Below, one piece after another: positions 62,496 to 64,000 of a DNA stretch of 64,000 bases; the stretch's first letter is position 1, and each line of letters starts with the position of its first letter. The notes under the pieces are model-generated. The model did no database searches. It saw only the letters and a program-made list of their open reading frames with translations, and was not told the DNA's origin. The stretch covers positions 12,477-76,476 of the forward strand of contig JAAUZK010000031.1 in NCBI GenBank assembly GCA_014804655.1, read 5' to 3'. This DNA is from Lachnospiraceae bacterium (GTDB taxonomy: Bacteria; Bacillota; Clostridia; Lachnospirales; Lachnospiraceae). The position numbers and the translations under genes were made by a program.

Positions 62496-63269
62496 CTATA
62501 GCAGAGGGCCATACGGCAATATCCTATCCCCCACCAGGTCCTTCACCACTTCCCCCGCAATGATCAGTCCCGCGACGGACGGCACGAACGCGATACTGCC
62601 CGGCGTACTTCTCCTGCCTGTCGCAGCCTGTCCGTTTTCCGCATCTGTTTCCTCCGCCGTCTCTTTCTCCTGCCCGATCGGTTTCATAGGCTCTTCTTCC
62701 GAATATACCACTTTCAGATGTTCCACATTTCTTTTTTTCAATTCCCTGCGCATCACCTTGGCAAGGGGACACACTTTCGTCTCGTATATGTCAGCCACGC
62801 GAAAAGCGCTCGCATCAAGCTTGTTCCCGGCTCCCATGCTGCTGATGATCGGAACATTCTTCTCCTGTGACCGCAATACCAGTTCGATCTTAGCGGTCAC
62901 GGTGTCCACCGCATCCACCACATAGTCATATTCCTCAAAAGGAAACTGATCCGCATTTTCCGGCAGGAAGAAGCACTGATGAATCCGCACGCGTGCATTC
63001 GGGTTAATATCCAGAATCCGCTCTTTCATCACCTCTGTCTTGTGTCTGCCTACTGTCTTATGGGTGGCAATGATCTGTCGGTTCAGATTGGAAAGACAGA
63101 CCGTATCGTTGTCGATCAGATCAAGCGCGCCCACACCGCTACGCGAGAGCGCTTCGCATACATAACCGCCCACGCCGCCCACGCCGAACACCGCCACACG
63201 CGCACGCGCCAGTCTGTCCATTGCGTCGCCGCCGATCAGCATTTCCGTTCTGGAAAATTGTTCCGTCAT
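62496..63269 (-). CDS. tcdA: tRNA threonylcarbamoyladenosine dehydratase
   Basis: 257 residues of the ThiF/E1-like family. TcdA makes the cyclic form of t6A at position 37 of ANN-reading tRNAs, using ATP. The nucleotide-binding loop is VAVFGVGGVGGYVCEALSRSG, followed by LIDNDTVCLSNLNRQI and DYVVDAVDTVTAKIEL; CPLAKVMRRELKKR and GSIAFVPSVAGLIIAGEVVKDL are TcdA marks and separate it from MoeB/ThiF. An Ala/Glu/Thr-rich insert lies near 195-215. ATG 63269 is chosen; ATG 63281 in frame is possible. The leader carries the dispersed motif. Confidence 0.92.
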   Translation of the reverse strand: MTEQFSRTEMLIGGDAMDRLARARVAVFGVGGVGGYVCEALSRSGVGALDLIDNDTVCLSNLNRQIIATHKTVGRHKTEVMKERILDINPNARVRIHQCFFLPENADQFPFEEYDYVVDAVDTVTAKIELVLRSQEKNVPIISSMGAGNKLDASAFRVADIYETKVCPLAKVMRRELKKRNVEHLKVVYSEEEPMKPIGQEKETAEETDAENGQAATGRRSTPGSIAFVPSVAGLIIAGEVVKDLVGDRILPYGPLL

Positions 63270-63322
63270 AATAATAACCATGCCTTTCCGTAGCCTGTGA
63301 ATTTGAACCACAGGCACAATTT
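63270..63322 (-). repeat. Dispersed leader motif, copy 5 (tcdA)
   Basis: Minus strand: TTGTGCCTGTGG-TTCAAATT-CACAGGCTACGGAAAGGCATGGTTATT before the tcdA ATG. CCTGTGG and CACAGG form a clear hairpin. It shares CAGGCTACGGAAAGGCATGG with copy 2. Confidence 0.65.
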
Positions 63323-63444
63323 AATGCTTACTGCCCTTATTGTACCGCATTTCTCACTCACAGACAACGAATCCTTCCACCAACCCTATCAGTTGTTGTA
63401 TATTCATTTCCACAGTTTCTCTTCCCTCCCACACCACAGCCTAA

Positions 63445-63581
63445 GCGCAGAGGGAAGTTAATATCTGAAGGAACCCCTCAAAAAGCGTCGGCACTTGACG
63501 AGGTATTTCACGAGTCTAGTGTCCGCTACGCTTTTTGCGGAGCGAGAGCGCGGTGACGCAGATATTAACTTTCCTCTGCGC
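63445..63581. repeat. Palindromic intergenic element A, copy 2
   Basis: 137 bp with 23-base inverted arms (GCGCAGAGGGAAGTTAATAT and its complement), one mismatch. The core CCCCTCAAAAAGCGTC and CTACGCTTTTTGCGGAGCGA match copy 1 at 57203-57354; the small GAGTTGC hairpin is lost. The rest of 63323-63647 shows no gene. Confidence 0.75.
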
Positions 63582-63647
63582 GACCGGTTTTGCCGCGTGT
63601 AAAAAGCAACTTTCCTGCCGGCCTGCCGGACTGAACATCACAAAATC

Positions 63648-63676
63648 TTGTCAAGCCATTTAAAAGAGGTTATACT
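63648..63676 (+). promoter_or_regulatory. Promoter of the flavodiiron protein gene
   Basis: TTGTCA (63648-63653), a 17-base spacer, TATACT (63671-63676), 70 bases before the start codon. Both boxes are one base from or equal to consensus use in low-GC Firmicutes. Confidence 0.75.
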
Positions 63677-63746
63677 AATATAGCATCGCAATGAAAAATT
63701 GATGTAATTTTCAAACCTCAAATATATCATAAAAAGGAGACCCAAT

Positions 63747-64000
63747 ATGCAGATCACGAAAGACATTCAATACATAGGCGTAAACGATCACGATATCGAC
63801 CTCTTCGAGGGACAGTATATCGTAGAAAACGGAATGGCATACAATTCCTATGTGATCATCGACGACAAGATTGCCGTCCTCGACACGGTGGATACCCACT
63901 TCGGCGAAGAATGGCTGCAGAACCTGAAGGAAGTTCTCGGATCACGTACCCCGGACTACCTGATCATACAGCACATGGAGCCGGATCACTCCGCTAACAT
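63747..64000 (+). CDS. Flavodiiron protein, 5' part
   Basis: The gene runs off the window; 84 codons are present and it is absent from the ORF track. It reads MQITKDIQYIGVNDHDIDLF, then VENGMAYNSYVIIDDKIAV and IIQHMEPDHSAN, the first half of the di-iron ligand motif HxExDH of FprA/A-type flavodiiron proteins. These reduce oxygen or nitric oxide to water or nitrous oxide and protect strict anaerobes. AAAGGAGA lies 6 bases before ATG. A strong promoter sits upstream. Confidence 0.9.
   Translation, partial: MQITKDIQYIGVNDHDIDLFEGQYIVENGMAYNSYVIIDDKIAVLDTVDTHFGEEWLQNLKEVLGSRTPDYLIIQHMEPDHSAN

Overview
The window looks like the chromosome of an anaerobic, Gram-positive gut Clostridium of the Lachnospiraceae type. 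The evidence is indirect: strong AGGAGG-type ribosome sites, many lipoproteins, YesM/YesN and LytTR/DUF3021 regulators, a very large secreted type I pullulanase, TldD/TldE, flavodiiron protein and Opp transporters, all at moderate GC. No rRNA, tRNA or CRISPR array was seen. Almost every gene is on the minus strand, so the biological order runs from high to low coordinates.

Region by region (ascending): 0-5.2 kb is an accessory patch with an orphan XRE regulator, a threonine-aldolase-like enzyme, a HigB/HigA toxin-antitoxin pair with a clear self-regulated promoter, a SIR2-TPR protein resembling single-gene phage-defence effectors, a decayed second HigB and a small HNH protein. 5.7-6.9 kb holds a lipoprotein and a rhodanese-like protein without the catalytic cysteine. 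6.96-24 kb is one long beta-glucuronide utilisation locus, in transcription order: YesM-like sensor kinase, YesN-like AraC response regulator, sugar-binding lipoprotein, two ABC permeases, a GH94 phosphorylase, a GH2 beta-glucuronidase, uxuA, uxuB, KDPG aldolase, KDG kinase and uxaC. It should import a glucuronide, split it, and carry glucuronate to pyruvate plus glyceraldehyde 3-phosphate. No ATPase for the importer is in the window, so a shared MsmK-type ATPase is presumed.

24.1-29.4 kb is a second accessory patch: an internally deleted group II intron, a 41-residue basic peptide, a tightly overlapping XRE - ImmA/IrrE protease - PIN nuclease operon with its own operator, and an AgrC/LytTR-type two-component pair without nearby pheromone genes. 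29.5-36.5 kb is a single 2316-residue secreted amylopullulanase. 36.9-40.6 kb has an acetyltransferase, a broken DUF2344 gene and the TldE/TldD pair.

40.7-50.2 kb holds a membrane-anchored protein with faint ApbE resemblance and a five-gene oligopeptide transporter (oppABCDF order). Three of its subunits carry large family-atypical additions. 50.5-57.1 kb holds a DUF5722 lipoprotein coupled to a BMP-type binding lipoprotein, a PflA-like radical SAM protein and a GH2 beta-mannosidase. 57.7-60.8 kb is a LytTR - DUF3021 - ABC exporter module plus a small membrane protein. 61-64 kb has a PlsC-like acyltransferase with a zinc ribbon, TcdA and the 5' end of a flavodiiron protein gene.

Several dispersed non-coding repeats lie between genes. 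They include a palindromic element whose paired arms covary between two copies (57.2 and 63.4 kb), and a short leader motif directly upstream of five start codons. No search was run: family names come from motifs read by eye.
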